Source: Streptomyces sp. NBC_01224
GTDB taxonomy: Bacteria > Actinomycetota > Actinomycetes > Streptomycetales > Streptomycetaceae
Length of the DNA: 64,000 bases
Direction: 5' to 3'
NCBI RefSeq assembly: GCF_036002945.1
Contig: NZ_CP108529.1
Coordinates: 5,017,001 to 5,081,000, forward strand
Program-made: the position numbers and the translations under genes
Notes under the pieces: generated by a model
Told to the model about the DNA's origin: nothing
Database searches by the model: none
The model's input: the letters and a program-made list of their open reading frames with translations, nothing else
In this document: one piece after another, positions 50,706-58,137 of the stretch
Layout: each line of letters opens with the position of its first letter
Numbering within the stretch: the first letter of the stretch is position 1

Positions 50706-52421
50706 TCAGAAGCCGCGCGTCCGCTTGGCCGCGCGGCGGTTCGCCCCGCCGACCGCCCCCGGCACCCGCATGAACAGCCGGGAGATCTCGCTTCCCAGAT
50801 TCACCCCGATCGCGATGGCCAGCGCCGTTGCCACCGCGGTCGACAGCGAGGCGAGCCCGGTGTTCACGTTGCCCTGTGCCATGCCGAGCAGACCGAAGTA
50901 TGTGGCGGAGCCGGGCAGCAGCGGGCCGATCGCCGCCGTGATGAACGGCAGCGACGAGGTGTACCGGTAGCGCGAGAGCAGCTGCCCGAACAGGCCCACC
51001 AGACCGGCCGCCGTCGCTGTCGCCGCCACCGGCGAGATACCGCCGGTCCTGGCCATCGCCCCGTAGATCACCCAGGCCACGGCGCCGTTGAGGGTCACCG
51101 CCAGCACTGTGGACCGGTCCTGCTGAAGAAGGATCGCGAAGGCGAAACAGAGCGCCATCGATGCCAGGATCTGCACCACCGGCCGGTCGGGGGCGATGAA
51201 CCTGGCCTCGGGGTTCAGCTGGGCGCCAAGCTGAAGTCCCAGATACAGGACGAGCAGCACACCGACGACGATGCCGATGAACAAGTACATGACTTCGAGC
51301 AGACGCGCGGCGGCGGTGATGTAGTAACCGGTCAGCCCGTCCTGCACACCCGCCACCAGGGCCCGCCCCGGCAGCAGCGCGAACAGCCCACCGGTGATGA
51401 CCGCGGACGGCCGTACGTCCGACCAGTGGGTGAGGGTCAGCGCCACGCCCATCGCGGCGGGCGGCATCGCGGCCACCACGAACTGGTAGAACTCCGGCAG
51501 CCCCCGCCCGGCAAAGAGCCAGGCGAGCCGGTCGCCGAGCATCGCGCCGATCGCCGCCACCAGGAACACCAGCGGACCACCGCCGACCAGCACCGATGCC
51601 GCCCCCGCAAGACCGCCGCCGGCCAGCGTCAGCACCCAGCCGGAGTACGGATGCCGGTTGCGCCGGATCTCTGCCAGGCGCCGGTAGGCCTCCTCCAGCG
51701 AGACCTCGACATCCTCGGTGGTGATGTCGTCGATGAGCCGGAAGACGGCGGCCAGCCGGGTGTAGTCGGTGCCACGACGGCGTACGGTACGGCTCGCCGT
51801 CACCGGGTCGTCGACCAGCGACGGCTGGTGCGAGATCGACAGCAGGGTGAAGGTGACCGTGGGCTCGCAGCGGTCCAGGCCGTAGCTGCGTGTCACCGCG
51901 AACATCGCCGCCTCGACGTCCTCGGCGCCCTCACCGCCGGCGAGCAGCAGCTCCCCGATACGCAGCGTCAGGTCGAGCACGCGCGGCACCGCGGGCCCCG
52001 CCTCGTCGGGCTTCTGCACCGGCTCGGGTGCCGGGCGCTCGGCGACCGGCATCCGCAGCATCGTGCGCATCCGGTCCTGCCAAGGGGCCTCCTTGGTCAG
52101 CCGGATCATCGGACTGCCGTGTGCCGGAGTGAACGCGGGTGGCGGATGCTGGGCGCTGTAGGTGCGCGGCGGGGCGAAGGCGGAGCCGATCGTGTCCGAG
52201 CCGGAGGCCGGACCGGAACCCGGTCCGGAGCCCGAAGCGGAACCCGTCCCCGACCCTTGGGGCTCGGTCGTCAGACCGGTCGGAATGGCGAATTCCGACG
52301 TCGGGTGGTCGTCGTCGGAGACAGACGTGGGCCTCCCCACCCCGGCCGGCGGGACGAAGGCGCTGCGCGCCTCGTCGGACTGGGGCTTCTGGTCCTCCGG
52401 ACCGCCCGGTTCCGCCACCAC
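50706..52421 (-). CDS. Threonine/serine exporter family protein (ThrE-like)
   Basis: 571 residues. About 145 disordered N-terminal residues contain a GSGTGSASGSGPGSGP run. ThrE_1/DUF1212 follows: DLTLRIGELLLAGGEGAEDV, then RLIDDITTEDVEVSLEEAYR, then about ten helices covering ThrE_1 and ThrE_2 (SLPFITAAIGPLLPGSATYF). Corynebacterium ThrE exports Thr and Ser by proton antiport. The start is GTG 52421 (a second GTG follows directly) behind GAGGAGCGAGG. The gene ends at the inverted-repeat element, and triple repeats lie upstream. Confidence 0.88.
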   Translation of the reverse strand: MVAEPGGPEDQKPQSDEARSAFVPPAGVGRPTSVSDDDHPTSEFAIPTGLTTEPQGSGTGSASGSGPGSGPASGSDTIGSAFAPPRTYSAQHPPPAFTPAHGSPMIRLTKEAPWQDRMRTMLRMPVAERPAPEPVQKPDEAGPAVPRVLDLTLRIGELLLAGGEGAEDVEAAMFAVTRSYGLDRCEPTVTFTLLSISHQPSLVDDPVTASRTVRRRGTDYTRLAAVFRLIDDITTEDVEVSLEEAYRRLAEIRRNRHPYSGWVLTLAGGGLAGAASVLVGGGPLVFLVAAIGAMLGDRLAWLFAGRGLPEFYQFVVAAMPPAAMGVALTLTHWSDVRPSAVITGGLFALLPGRALVAGVQDGLTGYYITAAARLLEVMYLFIGIVVGVLLVLYLGLQLGAQLNPEARFIAPDRPVVQILASMALCFAFAILLQQDRSTVLAVTLNGAVAWVIYGAMARTGGISPVAATATAAGLVGLFGQLLSRYRYTSSLPFITAAIGPLLPGSATYFGLLGMAQGNVNTGLASLSTAVATALAIAIGVNLGSEISRLFMRVPGAVGGANRRAAKRTRGF

Positions 52422-52530
52422 TCGACCTCGCTCCTCATCGGCTGCGCGTCTTCGGTTGCGCTTCTGCCCAGTATGGCCACGGGCAAGGGTGCGGATGCGA
52501 GGCGGGCGGAACCACGGACCGGACGGACAC

Positions 52531-52638
52531 GCGGACGGGCATACGAAACGGGCGGCACCCCATGGGGCGGACGGGCATACGAAACGGGCGGCACCCCATG
52601 GGGCGGACGGGCATACGAAACGGGCGGCACCCCATGGG
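52531..52638 (+). repeat. Three exact 36-bp tandem repeats
   Basis: Three identical 36-bp units, each starting GCGGACGGGCATACGAAACG and ending GGCACCCCATGGG (52531-52566, 52567-52602, 52603-52638). Each contains AAACGGGCGGCAC, the left arm of the ppa terminator hairpin. They lie in the 301-bp thrE-ppa gap, which contains no gene. Confidence 0.95.
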
Positions 52639-52656
52639 AAGGAGTGCCGCCCGTTT
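52618..52656 (-). terminator. ppa terminator
   Basis: A 13-bp perfect stem, AAACGGGCGGCAC/GTGCCGCCCGTTT, with a 13-nt loop lies about 67 bp after the ppa stop on the minus strand. Only the distal arm is triplicated by the tandem repeat. Confidence 0.8.
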
Positions 52657-52722
52657 CCGGCACGGAACCGTAAACGGAACCGTGCGATGTATCCCGGCCG
52701 GAATCCGGCCGCGACCCTGGGG

Positions 52723-53217
52723 TCAGTGCGCGCCGCCCTGTGCCTCAAGACGCTTGTAGGAGGCCTCGATCTCGGCCTCGGCCTCGGCGCGGCCGACCCA
52801 GTCGGCACCCTCGACGGACTTGCCGGGCTCCAGGTCCTTGTAGACCTCGAAGAAGTGCTGGATCTCCAGGCGGTCGAACTCCGACACGTGGTGGATGTCG
52901 CGCAGGTGCTCCACCCGGGGGTCGGAGGCCGGCACGCACAGCAGCTTGTCGTCGCCACCGGCCTCGTCCGTCATCCGGAACATGCCGATGGCGCGGCACT
53001 TGATGAGGCAGCCGGGGAAGGTCGGCTCGTCCAGGATGACCAGCGCGTCCAGCGGGTCACCGTCCTCGCCGAGGGTGTTCTCGACGAAGCCGTAGTCCGC
53101 CGGGTAGCTGGTCGAGGTGAAGAGTCGACGGTCCAGGCGGATCCGACCGGTCTCGTGGTCCACCTCGTACTTGTTCCGCGAACCCTTCGGGATCTCGATG
53201 GTGACGTCGAACTCCAC
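52723..53217 (-). CDS. ppa: Inorganic pyrophosphatase (family I, soluble)
   Basis: 164 residues. VEFDVTIEIPKGSRNKYEVD is the family I start, with SYPADYGFVENTLGEDGDPL, then DALVILDEPTFPGCLI and the metal-binding aspartates (DGDPLDAL). Active-site KxxR-type and DYG motifs are intact. GTG 53217 follows GGAGGAG with proper spacing; the in-frame ATG 53232 lies inside that ribosome site. Together with hppA at the left end, this window holds both a membrane and a soluble PPi-hydrolysing enzyme. It is divergent from dacB, with starts 86 bp apart. Confidence 0.95.
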   Translation of the reverse strand: MEFDVTIEIPKGSRNKYEVDHETGRIRLDRRLFTSTSYPADYGFVENTLGEDGDPLDALVILDEPTFPGCLIKCRAIGMFRMTDEAGGDDKLLCVPASDPRVEHLRDIHHVSEFDRLEIQHFFEVYKDLEPGKSVEGADWVGRAEAEAEIEASYKRLEAQGGAH

Positions 53218-53303
53218 GGGTGGCTCCTCCATGATCAAGACATAAGACTGGTGATTAAGTGTCCCCCACGCAGATGTGTGCTCGCGAAAGGGGCTGGTCA
53301 ACG

Positions 53304-54809
53304 GTGGACGAGCCGGTGAAAAGACCGTCGGTCAATCCGCTCGACAAGCTGAGCAGGCTCACCCGGCAGGCCAGCGTGATCAGGTTGAAGGGGCTGAACG
53401 ATCGGCAGTTCACGGCTGTCTCCGCCGGCCTCGGCCTGGCGCTCGCAGCCGGCGTCGTCCTTGCCGCCGGCCCCTGGGACTCGGGTCAGCGTAAGGCCGA
53501 GCAGGACTGGGCTGCCGCCCGGAGCCGCACAGGTGGCGTACATCACGAACCCGGCGCACCGTCCGGACCGGATCCTGCACCCAGCGCCCCGGCCGTCCTC
53601 GCGCCCCTCTCCTCCGTCGTCGACAACGCCGCCCCGGACGCCCGGGACGCCCCGGACGGCGCAGCGGCCGCCCTCCGCGCCACCCTGGGCCCGCTGCTGA
53701 AGGCCCCCGCCCTGGGCACCGTGCGTACCGCCGTCGTCATCGACACCGCCACCGACGAGCGGCTGTACGGCCAGGGCGCCGACACGCCCATGACGCCCGC
53801 CTCCACCATCAAGATCGCCACCGCGGTCGCCGCCCTGAGCGCGCTCGGCCCCGAGCACCGCATCGCCACGACGGTCCAGGCGTCCCCCGACTCCCGCAGC
53901 ATTGCCCTGGTCGGCGGCGGCGACCCCACCCTCGACAAGGCCGCCCTGCGCGCACTGGCCGCCGACACCGCCCGCACCCTGAAGGGCCGGGGCGTAAAAA
54001 CGGTCCGCCTCACGTACGACACCTCCCGCTACTCCGGCCCGGCTCGGCACCCGATCGGCCCCAACGAGAACATCGCGCCCGTCAGCGCCCTGATGACCGA
54101 TGAGGGCAGGCTGGACAGCACCGACAGCGGACCCGCCCCACGCAGCGACGACCCGGCCGGTGACACCGCCCGGTCCTTCGGCGAGCTGCTCGAGGATGCC
54201 GGGATCGCCACCCGGTCCGGCCCGTTGCCCGGCCGGCCGGCCGCCAAGTCCCGGCCGGTCGCCGAACACCTCTCCACCCCGCTCTCCGCACTGGTCGAAC
54301 GGGCCCTGACCAACAGCGACAACGACATCGCCGAGGCGCTCGCCCGGCAGACCGCCCTGGCCGCGGGCGAACGGGCCGACTTCGACGGCGGCCGACGGGC
54401 CGTCACCGCACAGCTCAAGAAGCTCCACCTGCCGCTGAAAGGTGTGAACTTCGCCGACGGCAGCGGGCTGAACCGCAAGGACAAGGTCACCGCCGGACTG
54501 CTGGCCGGCCTCCTCGCCCGCGCCGCCGACCCGGACCACCCCGAACTGCGCCCCGTCCTCACCGGCCTCCCGGTGGCCGGATTCAGCGGCACCCTCAGCG
54601 GCCGCTACACCCAGAAGTCCGCAGGCACCGGCCTGATCCGCGCCAAGACCGGCACCCTCACCGGTGTGAACACCCTCGCCGGGACGGTCGTCGACAGGCA
54701 GGGCCGGCTGCTCGCCTTCGCCTTCCTGGCATCCGGTACGACATCCCCGTCCGAGGCCCAGTCCTCCCTCGACGCCCTCGCCACCAGCCTCGCCGCCCGT
54801 ACCCGATGA
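53304..54809 (+). CDS. dacB: D-alanyl-D-alanine carboxypeptidase/endopeptidase (PBP4, class C)
   Basis: 501 residues. A cytoplasmic/basic segment is followed by one membrane helix (AVSAGLGLALAAGVVLAAG). The catalytic SxxK is Ser167-Thr-Ile-Lys170 (MTPASTIKIATA), SxN is NSDNDIAE, and the KTG box is IRAKTGTLTGV. The GGGDPTLD and FSGTLSGRY motifs are those of the peptidase S13 family. It trims or cuts D-Ala cross-links in peptidoglycan outside the membrane. GTG 53304 was selected because AAAGGGG lies upstream. It probably shares a region with the following metalloprotease gene but has no overlap. Confidence 0.92.
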   Translation: MDEPVKRPSVNPLDKLSRLTRQASVIRLKGLNDRQFTAVSAGLGLALAAGVVLAAGPWDSGQRKAEQDWAAARSRTGGVHHEPGAPSGPDPAPSAPAVLAPLSSVVDNAAPDARDAPDGAAAALRATLGPLLKAPALGTVRTAVVIDTATDERLYGQGADTPMTPASTIKIATAVAALSALGPEHRIATTVQASPDSRSIALVGGGDPTLDKAALRALAADTARTLKGRGVKTVRLTYDTSRYSGPARHPIGPNENIAPVSALMTDEGRLDSTDSGPAPRSDDPAGDTARSFGELLEDAGIATRSGPLPGRPAAKSRPVAEHLSTPLSALVERALTNSDNDIAEALARQTALAAGERADFDGGRRAVTAQLKKLHLPLKGVNFADGSGLNRKDKVTAGLLAGLLARAADPDHPELRPVLTGLPVAGFSGTLSGRYTQKSAGTGLIRAKTGTLTGVNTLAGTVVDRQGRLLAFAFLASGTTSPSEAQSSLDALATSLAARTR

Positions 54810-54846
54810 GCCGGTCAACACCACACCGCGGACGCACCCGAGCACG

Positions 54847-54852
54847 TACGGT
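54847..54852 (+). promoter_or_regulatory. -10 hexamer of a leaderless transcript (DUF2342 gene)
   Basis: TACGGT ends 6 nt before ATG 54859, with no ribosome site. Confidence 0.5.
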
Positions 54853-54858
54853 TGACGC

Positions 54859-55992
54859 ATGACGAGCATCGGTGGTGCCGAGATGGTCGACTGGAATCTC
54901 GCGGTCGCGACCGCGACCCGACTTGTGCGGCCGGGGCCCGAGATCAGCCGCGAGGACGCCCGCGAGGTTGTCGCGGAGCTGCGCCGGCATGCCAAGGCCG
55001 CGGAGGAGCACGTCCGTTCCTTCACCCGGATGATCCCCGAGGGGGCCGAACCGGAGGACACCCCGGTCCTGGTCGTGGACCGGGCCGGCTGGATCAAGGC
55101 CAATGTCGCGGGCTTCCGCGAACTGCTCCGCCCGCTCCTGGGGAAGATGCAGGACCGGCGTGGCAACGGCCCGGGCGGCGCCGTGCTCGGTGCGGTCGGT
55201 GGCAAGGTGACGGGCGTCGAGGTGGGGATGCTGCTGTCGTTCCTGGCCTCCCGGGTCCTCGGCCAGTACGAGACGTTCGCCCCCGCCACCCGTGAGCTCC
55301 CGGCCTCGGCCGACGGCGGCGGCAGGCTGCTGCTCGTCGCCCCGAACATCGTCCATGTCGAGCGCGAACTCGACGTCGACCCGCACGACTTCCGGCTCTG
55401 GGTCGCCCTCCATGAGGAGACCCATCGCACCCAGTTCACCGGTGTGCCCTGGCTCCGCGACCATCTGCAGGGTGAGATCCAGTCGTTCCTCGAAGAGACC
55501 GACGTCGACCCGATGACCGTGCTGGAACGGCTCCGCGAGGCCGCCCAGTCCCTGGCCGGGGGCCGTCCCGAGGGCGAGGACGGCGAGGACGGCGGCCGCA
55601 GCCTCGTCGAACTGGTCCAGACACCCGCCCAGCGCGAGATCCTCGGCCGGCTCACCGCCGTGATGTCCCTGCTCGAAGGCCATGCCGACTATGTGATGGA
55701 CGGCGTCGGCCCCGAGGTCGTCTCCTCCGTCGGCGAGATCCGGGAGAAGTTCCAGCAGCGCAGGGCGCGCGGTGCGAGCCGTCTCGACCAGGCGCTGCGC
55801 AAGCTTCTCGGACTCGACGCCAAACTGCGCCAGTACCGCGACGGCGAGCGATTCGTCCGTGCCGTGGTCGACGAGGTCGGCATGGACGGCTTCAACCGGG
55901 TCTGGACCTCGCCGAACACCCTCCCGACCAAGGCGGAGATCGCGAAACCGACGGACTGGATCGCGAGGGTGCACCGTAAGGCAGAGTCCTGA
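54859..55992 (+). CDS. Zinc-dependent metalloprotease, DUF2342/coenzyme F420 biosynthesis-associated family
   Basis: 377 residues. WNLAVATATRLVRPGPEISR at the N-terminus and the HExxH zinc motif in VALHEETHRTQF (His185, Glu186, His189). LLEGHADYVMDGVGPEVV provides the downstream Glu/His/Asp ligand region typical of the family. VLVVDRAGWIKANVAGFREL is another DUF2342 signature. The family is conserved across actinobacteria beside tilS and hpt; no substrate is known to me. It lies 49 bp after dacB but with its own leaderless-type -10. Confidence 0.85.
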   Translation: MTSIGGAEMVDWNLAVATATRLVRPGPEISREDAREVVAELRRHAKAAEEHVRSFTRMIPEGAEPEDTPVLVVDRAGWIKANVAGFRELLRPLLGKMQDRRGNGPGGAVLGAVGGKVTGVEVGMLLSFLASRVLGQYETFAPATRELPASADGGGRLLLVAPNIVHVERELDVDPHDFRLWVALHEETHRTQFTGVPWLRDHLQGEIQSFLEETDVDPMTVLERLREAAQSLAGGRPEGEDGEDGGRSLVELVQTPAQREILGRLTAVMSLLEGHADYVMDGVGPEVVSSVGEIREKFQQRRARGASRLDQALRKLLGLDAKLRQYRDGERFVRAVVDEVGMDGFNRVWTSPNTLPTKAEIAKPTDWIARVHRKAES

Positions 55993-56191
55993 TCACGACG
56001 GGCCCGACGGCGGACGACAGGACTCGAACGCGCCGGTATTCACCCATCCGAGGGACCGTAGAGGCATGGGAAGGCGTGCAATGCTCGATGGACGGCTTGC
56101 CTCTGTCACCATCGACGCACTCTGAGTGACGGCACTCTTCCCGTCCCGGCACTCCGAGGCACCTCCCAAAACTTCACGAAGGGCACCGGAC

Positions 56192-57274
56192 ATGGGTCCC
56201 CATCCTGCGGTCGCGGCGATACGCCTGGCGGTCCGCCGCGTACTCCACGACGTACTCACCGAACACACCCGGAGCGCCGAGCACACCCGGCGCACCCCGC
56301 ACCCCGAGCTCGCCGAAGCCGGTGCGGGCAGGCAGCGCGCCGCACTCCCCGAACGCCCCGATACCCCGCTGGTGCTGGTGGCATGCTCCGGCGGCGCCGA
56401 TTCCATGGCGCTCGCCTCCGCCCTCGCCTTCGAGGCCCGCAAACTCGACGTCCGGGCCGGCGGCATCACCGTCGACCACGGCCTCCAGGACGGATCCGAC
56501 ACCCGGGCCGCCGAGGTCGTCGACCGCCTCACCGCCATGCACCTCGACCCGGTCGAGTCCGTCGCCGTGCAGGTAGGCCAGGAAGGCGGACCCGAGGCCG
56601 CGGCCCGCGACGCCCGCTACGCCGCCCTGGACGCGGCGGCCGAGCGGCACGGCGCCGCCGCCGTCCTGCTCGGCCACACCCGTGACGACCAGGCGGAGAC
56701 GGTGCTGCTGGGCCTCGCCCGCGGCTCCGGCATCCGCTCCCTCTCCGGCATGGCCGCCGCATCCGGCCCGGCCGGCCGCTACCGCCGCCCCTTCCTCCAG
56801 CTCGACCGGCAGACCGCCCGCAAGGCCTGCCTCGTCCAGTCGCTGCCCGTCTGGGACGACCCGCACAACATCGACCCCGCCTACACCCGCTCCCGACTGC
56901 GCCACGAGGGCCTGCCGGCCCTCGAGAAGGCCCTGGGCAAAGGGGTCGTCGAGGCTCTGGCCCGTACGGCGCAGCTCTCCCGCGACGACGCCGACGCCCT
57001 GGACACCTGGGCCGCCGAGGCCGACCGCGCCGTGCGGGACGACGCGGGCCGGCTGGAGTGCGCCAAGCTGTACGCGCTGCCGCCCGCCGTGCGCCGCCGG
57101 GTACTGCGCCGGGCCGCCATGGAGGCGGGCTCCCCGGCCGGTTCGCTCTTCGCCCGGCACATCGAGGAAGTCGACCGTCTGATCACCGGCTGGCGCGGCC
57201 AGCGGGCCATCAACCTGCCGGGCCGGGTCGAAGCCATGCGACAGGGTGGCAGACTGGTGATTCGGCAGAGCTGA
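56192..57274 (+). CDS. tilS: tRNA(Ile)-lysidine synthetase
   Basis: 360 residues. The PP-loop is VACSGGADSMALASAL (Ser66-Ser71), with ITVDHGLQDGSD, LGHTRDDQAETVLLGLARGS and RPFLQLDR for ATP and tRNA binding. NIDPAYTRSRLRHEGLPAL is the TilS-specific motif. It converts C34 of tRNA-Ile(CAU) to lysidine. An extra ~45 residues (EHTRSAEHTRRTPHPELAEA) sit before the PP-loop. ATG 56192 follows ACGAAGGG. The 199-bp gap upstream (55993-56191) has no gene. hpt follows after 84 bp. Confidence 0.93.
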   Translation: MGPHPAVAAIRLAVRRVLHDVLTEHTRSAEHTRRTPHPELAEAGAGRQRAALPERPDTPLVLVACSGGADSMALASALAFEARKLDVRAGGITVDHGLQDGSDTRAAEVVDRLTAMHLDPVESVAVQVGQEGGPEAAARDARYAALDAAAERHGAAAVLLGHTRDDQAETVLLGLARGSGIRSLSGMAAASGPAGRYRRPFLQLDRQTARKACLVQSLPVWDDPHNIDPAYTRSRLRHEGLPALEKALGKGVVEALARTAQLSRDDADALDTWAAEADRAVRDDAGRLECAKLYALPPAVRRRVLRRAAMEAGSPAGSLFARHIEEVDRLITGWRGQRAINLPGRVEAMRQGGRLVIRQS

Positions 57275-57358
57275 AGCACGAGCGGCTGACATGCAGGCGA
57301 GCGGCCGCGCAGGTCCGGGCCAATACCCCGGATCCGGCAGGCAAAGAAAGAGACGCGG

Positions 57359-57913
57359 GTGAACGAGAAGGACATGGGCACCGACCTTCAGTCGGTGCTC
57401 CTCACCAAGGAAGAGATCGACGCGAAGCTCGTCGAGCTGGCCGCGAAGATCGACGCGGAGTACGCGGGCAAGGACCTGCTCATCGTCGGCGTCCTCAAGG
57501 GCGCAGTGATGGTGATGGCGGACCTGGCGCGCGCGCTGTCCACCCCCGTCACCATGGACTGGATGGCCGTCTCGTCGTACGGCGCGGGCACCCAGTCCTC
57601 CGGAGTGGTCCGGATCCTCAAGGACCTGGACACCGACATCAAGGGCAAGCACGTCCTGATCGTCGAGGACATCATCGACTCGGGCCTGACGCTGTCCTGG
57701 CTGATGTCGAACCTCGGCTCGCGCGAGCCGGCGTCCCTGGAGATCTGCACCCTGCTGCGCAAGCCGGACGCGGCCAAGGTCGCGCTCGACTGCAAGTGGG
57801 TCGGCTTCGACATCCCCAACGAGTTCGTCGTCGGATACGGGCTGGATTACGCGGAGAAGTACCGCAATCTGCCCTTCGTCGGCACGCTCGCTCCGCACGT
57901 CTACGGGGGCTGA
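57359..57913 (+). CDS. hpt: Hypoxanthine-guanine phosphoribosyltransferase
   Basis: 184 residues. LLIVGVLKGAVMVMADLARA holds the PPi-binding loop, SSYG the flexible loop, VLIVEDIIDSGLTLSWL the PRPP motif, and DIPNEFVVGYGLDY the purine-binding and metal site. It salvages hypoxanthine and guanine. GTG 57359 (AAAGAAAGAG ribosome site) precedes ATG at codon 6 (MGTDLQS), which is an alternative. The tilS-hpt-ftsH order is widely conserved. Confidence 0.94.
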   Translation: MNEKDMGTDLQSVLLTKEEIDAKLVELAAKIDAEYAGKDLLIVGVLKGAVMVMADLARALSTPVTMDWMAVSSYGAGTQSSGVVRILKDLDTDIKGKHVLIVEDIIDSGLTLSWLMSNLGSREPASLEICTLLRKPDAAKVALDCKWVGFDIPNEFVVGYGLDYAEKYRNLPFVGTLAPHVYGG

Positions 57914-58106
57914 CCGCCTCCCGGCACCTCTCGCCCGGCCGGGGTGCCCGGCCCGTCCGGGGCGGACGACGGGAACCTTTCACCGGATTCCCGCCGTTGA
58001 GCCTTTGAAGGCGGGTTTCGACAGACGTCCTCGGCAGCCGCAGGCGACAATGCTGGGGTACCGTCCGAAGAACAGTCTTTTCTCACAGCAGCATTTACCT
58101 ACGGGC

Positions 58107-58133
58107 AGGAGGGACGGGGCGTCATCGCCCCGT
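58107..58133 (+). promoter_or_regulatory. ftsH leader: Shine-Dalgarno followed by a hairpin abutting the start
   Basis: AGGAGGG (58107-58113) is directly followed by ACGGGGCG-TCAT-CGCCCCGT (58114-58133, 8-bp perfect stem). An out-of-frame ATG sits at 58134 and the real ATG at 58138. The Shine-Dalgarno is 24 nt from the start in linear sequence but about 4 nt if the hairpin is folded. Confidence 0.65.
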
Positions 58134-58137
58134 ATGG

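Noticed and set aside
52531..52638. CRISPR or repeat-protein gene from the 36-bp units
   Set aside because: Exact contiguous repeats without spacers. Open frames through them (repeating 12-residue peptides) have no start or ribosome site and include the ppa terminator.
53230..53232. ATG 53232 as the ppa start
   Set aside because: It lies within the GGAGGAG ribosome site that serves GTG 53217, and the family N-terminus begins at VEFDVTIEIPKGSR.
58134..58136. ATG 58134 as the ftsH start
   Set aside because: It is out of frame with FtsH and leads to a short unrelated frame; the conserved N-terminus begins at ATG 58138.
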